This document shows, one piece after another, positions 17,404-25,009 of a stretch of 64,000 bases of DNA. Within the stretch, counting starts at the first letter, position 1; the number at the start of each line of letters is the position of its first letter. The position numbers and the translations under genes were made by a program. Origin of the DNA: JALZHR01 sp036388475 (GTDB lineage Bacteria; Acidobacteriota; Blastocatellia; Pyrinomonadales; Pyrinomonadaceae); assembly GCA_036388475.1 (NCBI GenBank), contig DASVRT010000032.1:1-64000 (forward strand). Direction: 5' to 3'. The notes under the pieces were generated by a model. It was not told the origin of the DNA. It saw nothing but the letters and a program-made list of their open reading frames with translations, and did no database searches.

Positions 17404-17744
17404 AAGGAATATGCTGAAAAAATTTACCGTAAAGCTGAAATTGAAAAAGCCGTCAGCGAGGATGATGTTGATAAGTTGTTGTTAATGGTTTTATCAGTCG
17501 CTTTGTATTCTGACGAGCAGGAATACGCTGAAAACTTCCGTGTTCGATTCTCAAATCACGAACATTTCAACGTGCGCGGCAATGCGATTCCCGGTTTTGG
17601 ACACTTCGCGCGAATTGACGGAAAATTAAACGAAGAAATATATCAAAAACGCGTTGAAAGATGAAAATGAATTTGTGCGCCGCCAAGCCGAAAGCGCAGC
17701 GGATGATACAAAACATTTTCTAAAATGGAATTTTAATAAATAAT
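17404..17744 (+). pseudogene. decayed HEAT-repeat protein gene
   Basis: The frame directly after the MBL stop reads EYAEKIYRKAEIEKAVSEDD... LLLMVLSVALYSDEQEYAEN... GNAIPGFGHFARIDGKLNEE with no ATG start, and ends at TGA after KRVER. A second frame then continues the same protein (IKNALKDENEFVRRQAESAA ... KWNFNK) to TAA at 17742-17744. The two parts look like one HEAT-repeat protein, broken by a frameshift near 17643 and missing its start. Such small HEAT proteins often sit as orphan immunity-like genes; that role is inference. It fills the 343-base gap between the MBL gene and mtnP. Confidence 0.65.
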
Positions 17745-17746
17745 TT

Positions 17747-18640
17747 ATGGAACAAGTAAAAATCGGAATCATCGGCGGCAGCGGTTTATACCAGATGCCG
17801 GAACTGACGGACATTAAAGAAATCGAAGTCGAAACGCCGTTCGGCAAGCCGTCCGACGCTTTTATTATCGGCACGCTGGAAGGCGAGCGCGTGGCGTTTC
17901 TGCCGCGTCACGGGCGCGGGCATAAACTGACGCCGACCGAGCTTCCCTTTCGCGCCAACATCTATGCGATGAAGCTTCTGGGCGTGGATTATATTTTGTC
18001 GGTTTCGGCGGTCGGTTCTTTGCAGGAACAATACGCGCCGACCGATATGGTCATTCCCGACCAGTTTTTTGACCGCACGCGCGCCCGCGCCGAAGAATCG
18101 ACGTTTTTCGGCGCGGGCATCGTCGGGCACATTACTTTCGCGCATCCGGTTTGCGGCGAGCTCGGCGGCATTCTGGAAGAATCGTGTAAGGCGGTCGAAG
18201 GCTTGAAAGTTCATCGCGGCGGAACTTATCTGTGTATGGAAGGTCCGGCGTTTTCGACCAAAGCCGAATCGAACGTTTATCGCTCGTGGGGAATGGACAT
18301 TATCGGAATGACGAATTTGCAGGAAGCAAAACTGGCGCGCGAAGCCGAAATCGCCTACGCGACGCTCGCGCTCGTCACCGATTACGATTGCTGGCACGAG
18401 GGTCACGACGACGTTTCGGTCGATATGGTCATCGAATATTTGCATAAAAACGTGCGCAACGCGCAGCTGGTTTTAAAAGAAGCCGTCAAACGCGTGGCGG
18501 CGAAAGAAACGCCGAACCCGTTTGAAGGCGCAACCGGAAACGCGATTTTCACCGCGCCGGAACTTTGGAATCCCGAAACGGCGCAACGGCTCGAAGCGAT
18601 TATCGGCAAATACGCGCCGAAAGCGGCGACCGGCGAATAA
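17747..18640 (+). CDS. mtnP: S-methyl-5'-thioadenosine phosphorylase
   Basis: 297 residues. It splits methylthioadenosine with phosphate to adenine and methylthioribose-1-phosphate, feeding the methionine salvage path in the cytoplasm. Family motifs are GIIGGSGLYQMP at the start with the phosphate-binding Ser, LPRHGRGHKLTPTELPFRANI, SVSAVGSLQE, GGTYLCMEGPAFSTKAES, DIIGMTNLQEAKLAREAEI and LVTDYDCWHEG. The MTAP-type signature favours MTA over guanosine. No other methionine salvage gene is adjacent. Confidence 0.93.
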   Translation: MEQVKIGIIGGSGLYQMPELTDIKEIEVETPFGKPSDAFIIGTLEGERVAFLPRHGRGHKLTPTELPFRANIYAMKLLGVDYILSVSAVGSLQEQYAPTDMVIPDQFFDRTRARAEESTFFGAGIVGHITFAHPVCGELGGILEESCKAVEGLKVHRGGTYLCMEGPAFSTKAESNVYRSWGMDIIGMTNLQEAKLAREAEIAYATLALVTDYDCWHEGHDDVSVDMVIEYLHKNVRNAQLVLKEAVKRVAAKETPNPFEGATGNAIFTAPELWNPETAQRLEAIIGKYAPKAATGE

Positions 18641-18768
18641 AACGAGAAGTGCGTGAACGCGGAGCGATGAATTTTTATTCCGCATTCACGCATTTCTTTG
18701 TAAAGTTTTTCAAACATCAAACTTCAAATAATTTCGCCGCATCAAACGAGGCAGGAGTTTTGCAATTT

Positions 18769-19227
18769 ATGAAAAAAGCATTTTTATTTTTGAGTTTTAT
18801 CGCGTGTCTTTTTGTGTTTTCCGCCAATGTTTCCGCGCAAAAGCAGATTGAGCCGAAAGAAGTCCGCGACCCGATTCTGGAAGCCGACGCGACACACAAT
18901 CTGGAAGTCGCGCGGCAGGCTTTTCGCCTGCGCAAAGCTTACAAAGGCGTTCTGATGCGCTGCGAAGAAATCATCGCCGCCAATCCGATTTTCTCCAAAA
19001 TGGACGAGGTTTTATACCTTTCGGGTATGAGCAGCTATTATCTTTCGCTGAATAAAGGCAAGCAGAAAATCAACCCGAATTTCCAGCAGGAAAAGGAAAA
19101 ATACGCGCCCGAAAAACTGCGCGAAGACGCCGCCGCGTATCTGAAACAACTGACGGAAACCTTCCCGCAGAGCGAGTTTCGCGCGGAAGCGGAAAAGACT
19201 CTGAAATTGCTCGAAGCGAAAAAATAA
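18769..19227 (+). CDS. small secreted TPR-like protein (BamD-like)
   Basis: 152 residues from ATG 18769, preceded by AGGCAGGAG; the longer frame from 18565 overlaps mtnP and is rejected. A signal peptide (AFLFLSFIACLFVFSANVSAQ) is followed by helical hairpins (RQAFRLRKAYKGVLMRCEEI; MDEVLYLSGMSSYYLSLN; DAAAYLKQLTETFPQSEFRAEAEKTLK). The last block matches the tetratricopeptide style of BamD-family outer-membrane assembly factors, but the protein is shorter than BamD and has no lipobox Cys. A role in envelope assembly is inference. Confidence 0.65.
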   Translation: MKKAFLFLSFIACLFVFSANVSAQKQIEPKEVRDPILEADATHNLEVARQAFRLRKAYKGVLMRCEEIIAANPIFSKMDEVLYLSGMSSYYLSLNKGKQKINPNFQQEKEKYAPEKLREDAAAYLKQLTETFPQSEFRAEAEKTLKLLEAKK

Positions 19228-19284
19228 TCGTGAGCGGCGAATCCGTCTTCTAAATTCGCCGCTCGCCGCATTCTCCAAACATTG

Positions 19285-19665
19285 ATGAATCTAAACCAAA
19301 TCACGGTTTCGACAAACAATCCCGTCGAATCAATCGAATTTTATAAAAAACTCGGACTTCGTTTAATCGTCGATTCCGCGCCGCGCTACGTCCGTTTTGA
19401 ATGTCCGGACGGCAGCTCGACTTTTTCCCTTCACGAAACCGGCGAAACCGATTCAAGCAATTCAAACATCGTTCTTTATTTCGAATGCGAAAATCTGGAC
19501 GCGAAAGTCGAAGAATTGAAAAAACTCGGCTTACAGTTTGAACAGGAGCCGGTTGACCAGACGTGGCTTTGGCGCGAGGCGTATCTGCGCTCGCCCGAAG
19601 GAAATCGAATCTGTCTTTTCCACGCGGGCGAAAATCGCCAAAATCCGCCGTGGCGTATCAATTAA
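19285..19665 (+). CDS. VOC family (glyoxalase-like) protein
   Basis: 126-residue single VOC domain protein. The typical paired beta-alpha-beta-beta-beta units are visible: ITVSTNNPVESIEFYKKLGL, YVRFECPDGSSTFSLHE, then NIVLYFECENLDAKVEELKKLG and YLRSPEGNRICLFHAGENR. The ATG at 19285 is used rather than the TTG three bases before. Reaction unknown; relatives include glyoxalases, dioxygenases and antibiotic-binding proteins. Confidence 0.85.
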   Translation: MNLNQITVSTNNPVESIEFYKKLGLRLIVDSAPRYVRFECPDGSSTFSLHETGETDSSNSNIVLYFECENLDAKVEELKKLGLQFEQEPVDQTWLWREAYLRSPEGNRICLFHAGENRQNPPWRIN

Positions 19666-19676
19666 AAAAAACAAAA

Positions 19677-19760
19677 GATAAACGCAAACTTTATTGATTA
19701 ATGAATTAGCCGCGTTTATCCATCTGTGTTTATTTGTGCTAATCTGTGTTTTTGCAATTC
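19677..19760. repeat. hairpin and ctgtgtttatttgtgc words
   Basis: gataaacgc (19677-19685) and gcgtttatc (19712-19720) form a hairpin; it is followed by catctgtgtttatttgtgctaatctgtgtttttgc, a word repeat also known from spacers of unrelated bacteria. It probably terminates the VOC gene. Confidence 0.6.
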
Positions 19761-19804
19761 TTAAATAATTTCAACATACAATTAACAGAGGATTTTATAG
19801 AAAT

Positions 19805-20743
19805 ATGTCTTTAACAGTGGTCGGTTCGGTTGCGTTTGACGCTCTGGAAACTCCTTTCGGCAAGCGCGACAAAATTCTGGGCGGCGCGGGAACGCACTTT
19901 GCGCTTTCGGCGAGTTTTTTTACGCAGCTTAATGTCGTCGGCGTCGTCGGCAACGATTTTACCGAGACGGAAATGGACGTTTTCCGGCGTCACAACATCA
20001 ACACGGACGACATCGAGCGCGTCCCCGACGGCAAAACTTTTTTCTGGCGCGGGCGTTACGATTACGATTTAAACACGGCGCACACTTTGGAAACGCAGCT
20101 TAACGTTTTCGAGACTTTCCAGCCGAAATTGTCCGAGGCGTCGAAAAACAATCGTCTTTTATTTCTGGCGAACATCGTTCCGATGATTCAGAAAGACGTG
20201 CGCGAGCAATGCCCGGACGCGGAATTCGTGGCGATGGACACGATGAATTTCTGGATTGACTCGATGAAAGACGCGGTTATCGAAACGGCAAAAGTCGTCG
20301 ATTGCGTCATCATCAACGACGCCGAGGCGCGACAATTGGCGGACGAGCCGAACATTCACAAAGCCGCGAAAAAGATTATGGAAATCGGCGACCTTCGCGC
20401 GCTGGTCATCAAGCGCGGCGAATACGGCGCGGCGCTTTACACGAAAGAAAATTATTTTGCGATTCCGGCGTTTCCGCTCGAATCGGTTTTCGACCCGACC
20501 GGCGCGGGCGACACTTTCGCGGGCGGTTTTATGGGTTATCTCGCCAGCCAAATCGAAATTACCGACGACACTTTGCGGCGCGCGATGATTTACGGCTCGG
20601 TGATGGCTTCGTTCAACGTCGAAGAATTCGGCACCGAACGCGTCGACCGCCTGACGCACGAAGAAATCAACCAGCGCTTTCGCGAATTCAAACGCATCAC
20701 GCATTTTGAAGAAATTCCGTTCGAGCGCGCCACGTCTGCTTAA
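19805..20743 (+). CDS. PfkB family sugar kinase
   Basis: 312 residues of the ribokinase/PfkB fold that phosphorylates a sugar or nucleoside with ATP. It begins with LTVVGSVAFDALETPFGKRD and GGAGTHFALSASFFTQLNVVG, and carries the catalytic C-terminal motif DPTGAGDTFAGGFMGYL near residue 225 with Asp as base. Ribosome binding is offered by AGAGGA about 12 bases before the ATG. Substrate unknown; the sequence is closer to acidobacterial sugar kinase orthologues than to fructokinase or ribokinase proper. No sugar gene adjoins. Confidence 0.87.
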   Translation: MSLTVVGSVAFDALETPFGKRDKILGGAGTHFALSASFFTQLNVVGVVGNDFTETEMDVFRRHNINTDDIERVPDGKTFFWRGRYDYDLNTAHTLETQLNVFETFQPKLSEASKNNRLLFLANIVPMIQKDVREQCPDAEFVAMDTMNFWIDSMKDAVIETAKVVDCVIINDAEARQLADEPNIHKAAKKIMEIGDLRALVIKRGEYGAALYTKENYFAIPAFPLESVFDPTGAGDTFAGGFMGYLASQIEITDDTLRRAMIYGSVMASFNVEEFGTERVDRLTHEEINQRFREFKRITHFEEIPFERATSA

Positions 20744-20822
20744 AAGTTGACTGAGTTTGGTGAGTTGACCGAAGTCGTCAGAAAAGCTCAACTAACTCAG
20801 TCAACTCAGTTCAGCTTTCAGA
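20743..20822. repeat. inverted repeat of gttgactgagtt words
   Basis: aaagttgactgagtt (20743-20757) pairs with aactcagtcaact (20794-20806), followed by a further actcagttcagcttt copy. The same words form the hairpin at 23708. It begins in the stop codon of the PfkB gene. Confidence 0.8.
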
Positions 20823-20823
20823 G

Positions 20824-21597
20824 ATGGCAAAAAACAATCAACAATTTTTGCTGAATTTCGCTAATCCTTCGCCCGGCGTGATAATCGCCATCGGCGGATT
20901 AATCGTTTTTGTCCTTTTTCTGGTCGGATTAATTATCGCGCTGGCGACGAAATACTTTGAGCCGCCGCCGCAGTTCGGCACGCTCGTTTTGCTGGCAATC
21001 GTTCCGATTTTCGGTTTGATTTTAGCGACGGCGATAATTCTGCGAAACGTCCGGCGGCTTTCGCGCAATCTGAAAGAAGATTTCGGCGAATTGATGCTGC
21101 CCGAAGCGCAGCGGCGCAAGCTCAACGGCGAAGTCCGCGAGCTTGCCGCGATTATCGGAATCGAGAAAGAGCAGTTTGGAGATTTGCGCGCAGCGTATAT
21201 CTTAGCGGAAGATTTGGCTTTAAGACAGATTGAGCAGGAAAAAAAATTGCCGCTCAAGCGTCATATCAAAATCGGAAAAGCCGAGTTTGACGCCGTTTTT
21301 ATCAGCCGCGACGTTTCGACGCTGGTCGACGTGATGTTTCTGGTGACGGGAAACATCCCGCAGAAAAAAGTCGACGCGACTCTAAGCAAAGTCGAAGAAG
21401 TGAAGCGAAAATTTGCCCGCGTCAAATCGAGAACCAAGGTCAAACTGATGCTCATTCTGGTCACGCAAATGAATGCGGAAGACGAAGCCAAACTGCGCGC
21501 TTCGCTGGCGACGCAGTTTCGTTCGATGGCGATAGATTACGCCGAAATTCGTTTGTTTGATTTTGAAGGATTACAGAGAATTTTTACCGAAGACTGA
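20824..21597 (+). CDS. hypothetical membrane protein with cytosolic domain
   Basis: 257 residues. Two hydrophobic helices near 18-41 (VIIAIGGLIVFVLFLVGLII) and 52-72 (LVLLAIVPIFGLILATAIIL) are followed by a mostly helical charged region (LKEDFGELMLPEAQRRKLNG...) and a mixed alpha/beta domain (EFDAVFISRDVSTLVDVMFLV; KVKLMLILVTQMNAEDEAKL). I do not recognise it. It lies between two inverted repeats. Confidence 0.7.
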   Translation: MAKNNQQFLLNFANPSPGVIIAIGGLIVFVLFLVGLIIALATKYFEPPPQFGTLVLLAIVPIFGLILATAIILRNVRRLSRNLKEDFGELMLPEAQRRKLNGEVRELAAIIGIEKEQFGDLRAAYILAEDLALRQIEQEKKLPLKRHIKIGKAEFDAVFISRDVSTLVDVMFLVTGNIPQKKVDATLSKVEEVKRKFARVKSRTKVKLMLILVTQMNAEDEAKLRASLATQFRSMAIDYAEIRLFDFEGLQRIFTED

Positions 21598-21600
21598 ATT

Positions 21601-21673
21601 TAGCGAATCGTGAATCGTAAATCGACTGATTTGACTTTGTCGGACAAATCTATTTACGATTTACGATTCGCTA
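21601..21673. repeat. inverted repeat with 22-bp arms
   Basis: tagcgaatcgtgaatcgtaa (from 21601) and ttacgatttacgattcgcta (to 21673) pair over 22 bp with one G-T wobble. The arms are themselves tandem words (gaatcgt/aaatcgt). It lies between the membrane protein and fabI and overlaps neither. Confidence 0.85.
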
Positions 21674-21689
21674 TTTACGAAAAAAATCT

Positions 21690-22451
21690 ATGTTAGAAAA
21701 CAAAGTTGGAATGATTTTCGGCGTCGCCAATCAGCGTTCAATCGCGTGGGCTTGCGCCGAAGCCTGCGGCGCACAGGGCGCGAAGCTCGCTTTTACGTAT
21801 CAGGGCGAGCGCCTGAAAGCGAAGGTCGAAAAGCTGTCGGGGCAAATGAACGACGCGCTCGTCGTGCCGTGCGACGTGACGAATCAGGCGGAAGTTGACG
21901 CGGCGTTTGAAGCCGTCGGCAAAAAATACGGAAAACTCGATTTTCTCGTGCATTCGATTGCCTTTGCGCCGCGCGAAGCGCTCGAAGGGGAATTTTTGAC
22001 GACGACGCGCGACGCTTTTCTGACGGCGCTGGAAATCAGCGCCTTTTCGCTGACGCAGCTTTCGCTGGCGGCAATGCCCCTGATGAAAGACGGCGGAAGC
22101 ATCGTGACGATGAGCTATTACGGCGCGGAAAAAGTCGTGATGAACTACAACGTGATGGGCGTCGCGAAAGCCGCGCTCGAAGCTTCGACGCGTTATTTAG
22201 CCGCCGATTTAGGCAAACATAACATTCGCGTCAACGCCATCAGCGCCGGACCGATTCAGACGCTCTCGGCGCGCGGCGTCAAAGGAATGGGCTCGCTGTT
22301 CAGCTATGTCGGCGAAAAATCTCCGCTCAAACGCAACGTCGAAGCGCGCGAAGTCGGCAGCACCGCGCTGTTTCTGGTCAGCGACCTTTCATCCGCAATT
22401 ACCGGCGAAGTTATTTACGTCGATTGCGGCTACAATATTATGGGAATCTAG
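21690..22451 (+). CDS. fabI: enoyl-[acyl-carrier-protein] reductase (NADH)
   Basis: 253-residue SDR enzyme that performs the last reduction of each fatty-acid elongation round. FabI features are the unusual nucleotide-binding start KVGMIFGVANQRSIAWACAEAC, the LAFTYQGERLKAKVE stretch, and the active-site pattern SYYGAEKVVMNYNVMGVAKAALE with Tyr153 and Lys160 (Y-x6-K). NIRVNAISAGPIQTLSARGV follows as in E. coli FabI. This protein family is the triclosan target. It is not within a fab cluster here. Confidence 0.95.
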   Translation: MLENKVGMIFGVANQRSIAWACAEACGAQGAKLAFTYQGERLKAKVEKLSGQMNDALVVPCDVTNQAEVDAAFEAVGKKYGKLDFLVHSIAFAPREALEGEFLTTTRDAFLTALEISAFSLTQLSLAAMPLMKDGGSIVTMSYYGAEKVVMNYNVMGVAKAALEASTRYLAADLGKHNIRVNAISAGPIQTLSARGVKGMGSLFSYVGEKSPLKRNVEAREVGSTALFLVSDLSSAITGEVIYVDCGYNIMGI

Positions 22452-22453
22452 GG

Positions 22454-22552
22454 ATTTTCGATTTTCGGTTGCCGGTTTGCGGTTTCGCAAGGAATTAAAA
22501 ATAAATAATTCCGATTCCCCGAACCGGCAATCGAAAATCGAAAATCGAAAAT
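22454..22552. repeat. inverted repeat of gaaaatc words
   Basis: attttcgattttcggttgcc (22454-) pairs with aaccggcaatcgaaaatcga (22522-); the right arm holds three gaaaatc units in tandem. It fills the spacer between fabI and the LOG gene. Confidence 0.85.
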
Positions 22553-22559
22553 AATTTAA

Positions 22560-23357
22560 ATGGCAGACACAAAAGCAAATAAACCGAGAATTAAAAAAGA
22601 CATCACCAAACCGACCGAGCCGGAAACGGTCGCCGAAGCCAAAGAGCAGGAAGCATATTCTTACTGGCAAGTCACCGAAGACGAAGTTCTGCTTCGCTCG
22701 CCCGACCCGCAGGACGAATTTAAAAGCTCGGATTCGTGGCGCGTTTTTCGTATTTTGGGCGAATTCGTCGGCGGTTTCGATTCGCTGGCGACCGTCACGC
22801 ACGGCGTGACGGTTTTCGGCTCGGCGCGCACTAAAGAAGATGACCCGAATTACAAAGCCGCTTACGAAACCGGGCGGCTTCTGGCGGAAGCCGGTTTTGA
22901 AGTCATCACCGGCGGCGGTCCCGGCATTATGGAAGCGGCAAATCGCGGCGCTTTTGAAGCGCGCGGAAAGTCAATCGGCTGCAATATCGAGCTTCCGTTC
23001 GAACAAGCCGCCAACCCGTACCAGACAAAATCGCTGACTTTCAAATATTTCTTCGTCCGCAAGACGATGTTTATCAAATACAGCAACGCCTACATCATTT
23101 TCCCGGGCGGCTACGGCACGATGGACGAGCTTTTTGAAGCCTTAACGCTGATTCAAACGCGAAAAATCCGCAACTTTCCCGTCGTCCTGTTCGGCTCGCA
23201 ATACTGGCGCGGGCTGCTGCAATGGCTGACCTCGACGATGCTCAACGAAAAAAATATCAGCCCGGAAGATTTAAGCCTGATGCACCTGACCGATTCGCCG
23301 AAAGACGCCGTCGATTTTATCGTTAAATGCTGCGGGTTTGATGAAAAAGGAAAGTAA
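22560..23357 (+). CDS. LOG family (TIGR00730) nucleotide 5'-monophosphate nucleosidase
   Basis: 265 residues with the Rossmann-like lysine-decarboxylase-like fold of LOG and PpnN proteins. Signatures: GVTVFGSARTKEDDPNY near residue 82, ITGGGPGIMEAANRGAFE near 117, and FPGGYGTMDELFEALTLIQ near 182, which includes the PGGxGTxxE catalytic motif. These enzymes cut the base from nucleotide monophosphates; in plants and some bacteria they release cytokinins. A basic 20-residue N-terminal extension is present. It is not a true lysine decarboxylase. Confidence 0.88.
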   Translation: MADTKANKPRIKKDITKPTEPETVAEAKEQEAYSYWQVTEDEVLLRSPDPQDEFKSSDSWRVFRILGEFVGGFDSLATVTHGVTVFGSARTKEDDPNYKAAYETGRLLAEAGFEVITGGGPGIMEAANRGAFEARGKSIGCNIELPFEQAANPYQTKSLTFKYFFVRKTMFIKYSNAYIIFPGGYGTMDELFEALTLIQTRKIRNFPVVLFGSQYWRGLLQWLTSTMLNEKNISPEDLSLMHLTDSPKDAVDFIVKCCGFDEKGK

Positions 23358-23360
23358 AAT

Positions 23361-23392
23361 TGCAGGGGCACGCCGCGGCGCCAGCCCCTGCA
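23361..23392. terminator. bidirectional GC-rich terminator
   Basis: tgcaggggc (23361-23369) and gcccctgca (23384-23392) form a 9-bp perfect stem with a GC-rich loop, flanked by A and T rich bases. It lies between the convergent LOG and cutA genes, with only a few bases to spare on each side. Confidence 0.85.
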
Positions 23393-23393
23393 T

Positions 23394-23705
23394 TTATTTC
23401 GACAGATAATCTTTCATCCAGCCCAGATAATTTTCCGAGACTTTTTCCGCCGCGAGCGCGACGATTTCCGGCACGCTGTAACTGTGGTTGGCTTGAATGA
23501 AATCTTTCAACTCATCAAATTTTTCGGGCAGCGTTTTTATTAAAAGCAGATGCTCGGAATCCGCCTGAATCTCGTTTTCCCAGAAATAAAACGATTTCAT
23601 CGGCGGCTGAACCTGCACGCACGCGGCAAGTTTGGCTTCGACGATTTTCCGCGCCAGCGATTCGGCTTCTTCGGTGTTCGGCGTTGTGGTTAAAACGACC
23701 AGCAT
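23394..23705 (-). CDS. cutA: divalent-cation tolerance protein CutA
   Basis: 103 residues, the usual length. CutA is a small trimeric ferredoxin-like protein linked to copper tolerance and similar in fold to PII proteins. Motifs are VVLTTTPNTEEAESLARKIVEAKLAACVQ at the start with the conserved Cys, SFYFWENEIQADSEHLLLIKT, and NHSYSVPEIVAL. It is separated from the M48 gene upstream by an inverted repeat. Confidence 0.92.
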   Translation of the reverse strand: MLVVLTTTPNTEEAESLARKIVEAKLAACVQVQPPMKSFYFWENEIQADSEHLLLIKTLPEKFDELKDFIQANHSYSVPEIVALAAEKVSENYLGWMKDYLSK

Positions 23706-23707
23706 AA

Positions 23708-23800
23708 AAAGTTGACTGAGTTGATGAAAGTTGACTAAGCTGGCTGAAGTTTTTTAACTCAATAAACTCAGTCAACTTCCAGCCAACTTCCAGTCAACTC
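23708..23800. repeat. inverted repeat of gttgactgag words
   Basis: gttgactgagttgatgaaag and ttgactaagctggctgaagt on the left face aactcaataaactcagtcaa and cttccagccaacttccagtc on the right. It is a second member of the family seen at 20743, here between the M48 gene and cutA. Confidence 0.8.
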
Positions 23801-23808
23801 GCTAAACT

Positions 23809-24792
23809 TTATTCCTTTTCCATCACTTCGTCGTATTCGCCTTCTTCGACCCATTTTAAAATTTCGGCGACGCGCCAAATCGGGAACGGGTGCGAAAGTC
23901 CGGCGTTGATGAGGTCTGCCCAGAAGCGGTCGAGAGCTTTCTCGTCGTAGTTTTTCTGAAACTCTTTGGCTTGCTCTAAAAACAAATCGTAATCAATCTT
24001 GGAGGCGAAAGTTCCGCCGCAAAGCTTCATCATCGTTCTGCCGATAACGTGCTCGTCCTGGCAAACCAGCATCGCCGCGCGGTCGCACGAAAGCTCGGCG
24101 CGGCGCGCCCAGGCGAGCAGAGCGCCGCTGATTCCGGCGGAAATCAGAAACTTGATAATTTCCGCACCCGGAATCAATCGTCCGAGAGAAGCATTGGCGA
24201 GTGCTTCGAGCAGTCTCGCCGCCGTTAAATACAAAACGTGCTCGGCGTGAATATGACCGACTTCGTGCGCGATGACGGCGAGAGTTTCTTCGTCGGTCAG
24301 GCGTTCAATCAAAGCCGAGTGCAGAACGATAATCGGCTTTTCGACGCCGCCCGTAAAGGCGTTGACAATCGGGTTTTGCTGAACGTAAAGTTCCGGCATA
24401 TCGACGCCGAGCGTCGTACAGGCGATTTGCAGCTTCGCGTGCAAATCCGGGCATTGTTTCGGCGTGACTTTCACCGCGCTCGCCATAAACGAAACGCGAA
24501 TCGCCGATTCGCCCGTCACCGCCAGAAGCTTTTTCAAAGCCGTGTCGATGCCCGGAATGGCGCGCAGCGCGGCGAGCGCCTTACTGTCCGCCGGGTGAAC
24601 GTAATCGTGTTTGCTCAAATCGGCAAACTTTTTGTGCGGCTCGTCCGACAGAGGCAGACGGCAGCGACCGCAAACCGCCTGGTTGTTCTGGTAGCCTTCG
24701 CGGACCTGATTTTTCTGCCCGCAGTAGCGGCAGCGGGTGTTATTGCTCGGCTGAATCGCCTCGCCTTGATTTTCTGTATTCTTTTTCGCCAT
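23809..24792 (-). CDS. M48 family metallopeptidase with zinc ribbon
   Basis: 327 residues. An N-terminal zinc ribbon (Cys21, Cys24, Cys41, Cys44) precedes a peptidase domain with the zinc motif HEVGH at 176-180 in LAVIAHEVGHIHAEHVLY, and the downstream RRAELSCDRAAMLVCQD, whose Glu is the third ligand in M48 enzymes. One hydrophobic stretch (FLISAGISGALLAWA) may contact membrane. HtpX-like proteases of this group act on membrane or misfolded proteins; the exact role is unknown. The zinc ribbon fusion is typical of acidobacterial and cyanobacterial relatives. Confidence 0.88.
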   Translation of the reverse strand: MAKKNTENQGEAIQPSNNTRCRYCGQKNQVREGYQNNQAVCGRCRLPLSDEPHKKFADLSKHDYVHPADSKALAALRAIPGIDTALKKLLAVTGESAIRVSFMASAVKVTPKQCPDLHAKLQIACTTLGVDMPELYVQQNPIVNAFTGGVEKPIIVLHSALIERLTDEETLAVIAHEVGHIHAEHVLYLTAARLLEALANASLGRLIPGAEIIKFLISAGISGALLAWARRAELSCDRAAMLVCQDEHVIGRTMMKLCGGTFASKIDYDLFLEQAKEFQKNYDEKALDRFWADLINAGLSHPFPIWRVAEILKWVEEGEYDEVMEKE

Positions 24793-24885
24793 ATTTCAAA
24801 AGTTTAATTTAGATGCGGCGCATAATTCAAACTCATAAACCTGAACGAAGCGCGGTCGTGAAAAGTTTAATTTTTTAATTCAAAG

Positions 24886-24987
24886 AAATTTGCCCGCGAA
24901 AGACGCGAAACCGAACGAAAAAAGACAGAAACATTCAAATGCTTTTCTTTCCTTTTCCCAGTTTTCGCGTCTTTCGCGGGCAAATTT
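24886..24987. repeat. long inverted repeat with 25-bp arms
   Basis: aaatttgcccgcgaaagacg (24886-) and cgtctttcgcgggcaaattt (to about 24986) are parts of arms that match perfectly over about 25 bp, separated by about 50 bases. It lies between the GH172 stop and the M48 gene. Confidence 0.85.
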
Positions 24988-24990
24988 TCT

Positions 24991-25008
24991 TATCAAATAT
25001 ATTTGATA
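24991..25008. terminator. perfect 18-bp AT palindrome at the GH172 gene end
   Basis: tatcaaatatatttgata reads the same on both strands. It lies one base past the GH172 stop codon and next to the longer inverted repeat, so the end of the long glycan operon is marked by two stacked hairpins. Confidence 0.6.
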
Positions 25009-25009
25009 T

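Noticed and set aside
18565..19227. 220-residue frame starting inside mtnP.
   Set aside because: The first 68 residues overlap mtnP and do not look like a secreted protein; the ATG at 18769 opens a clear signal peptide with AGGAG upstream.
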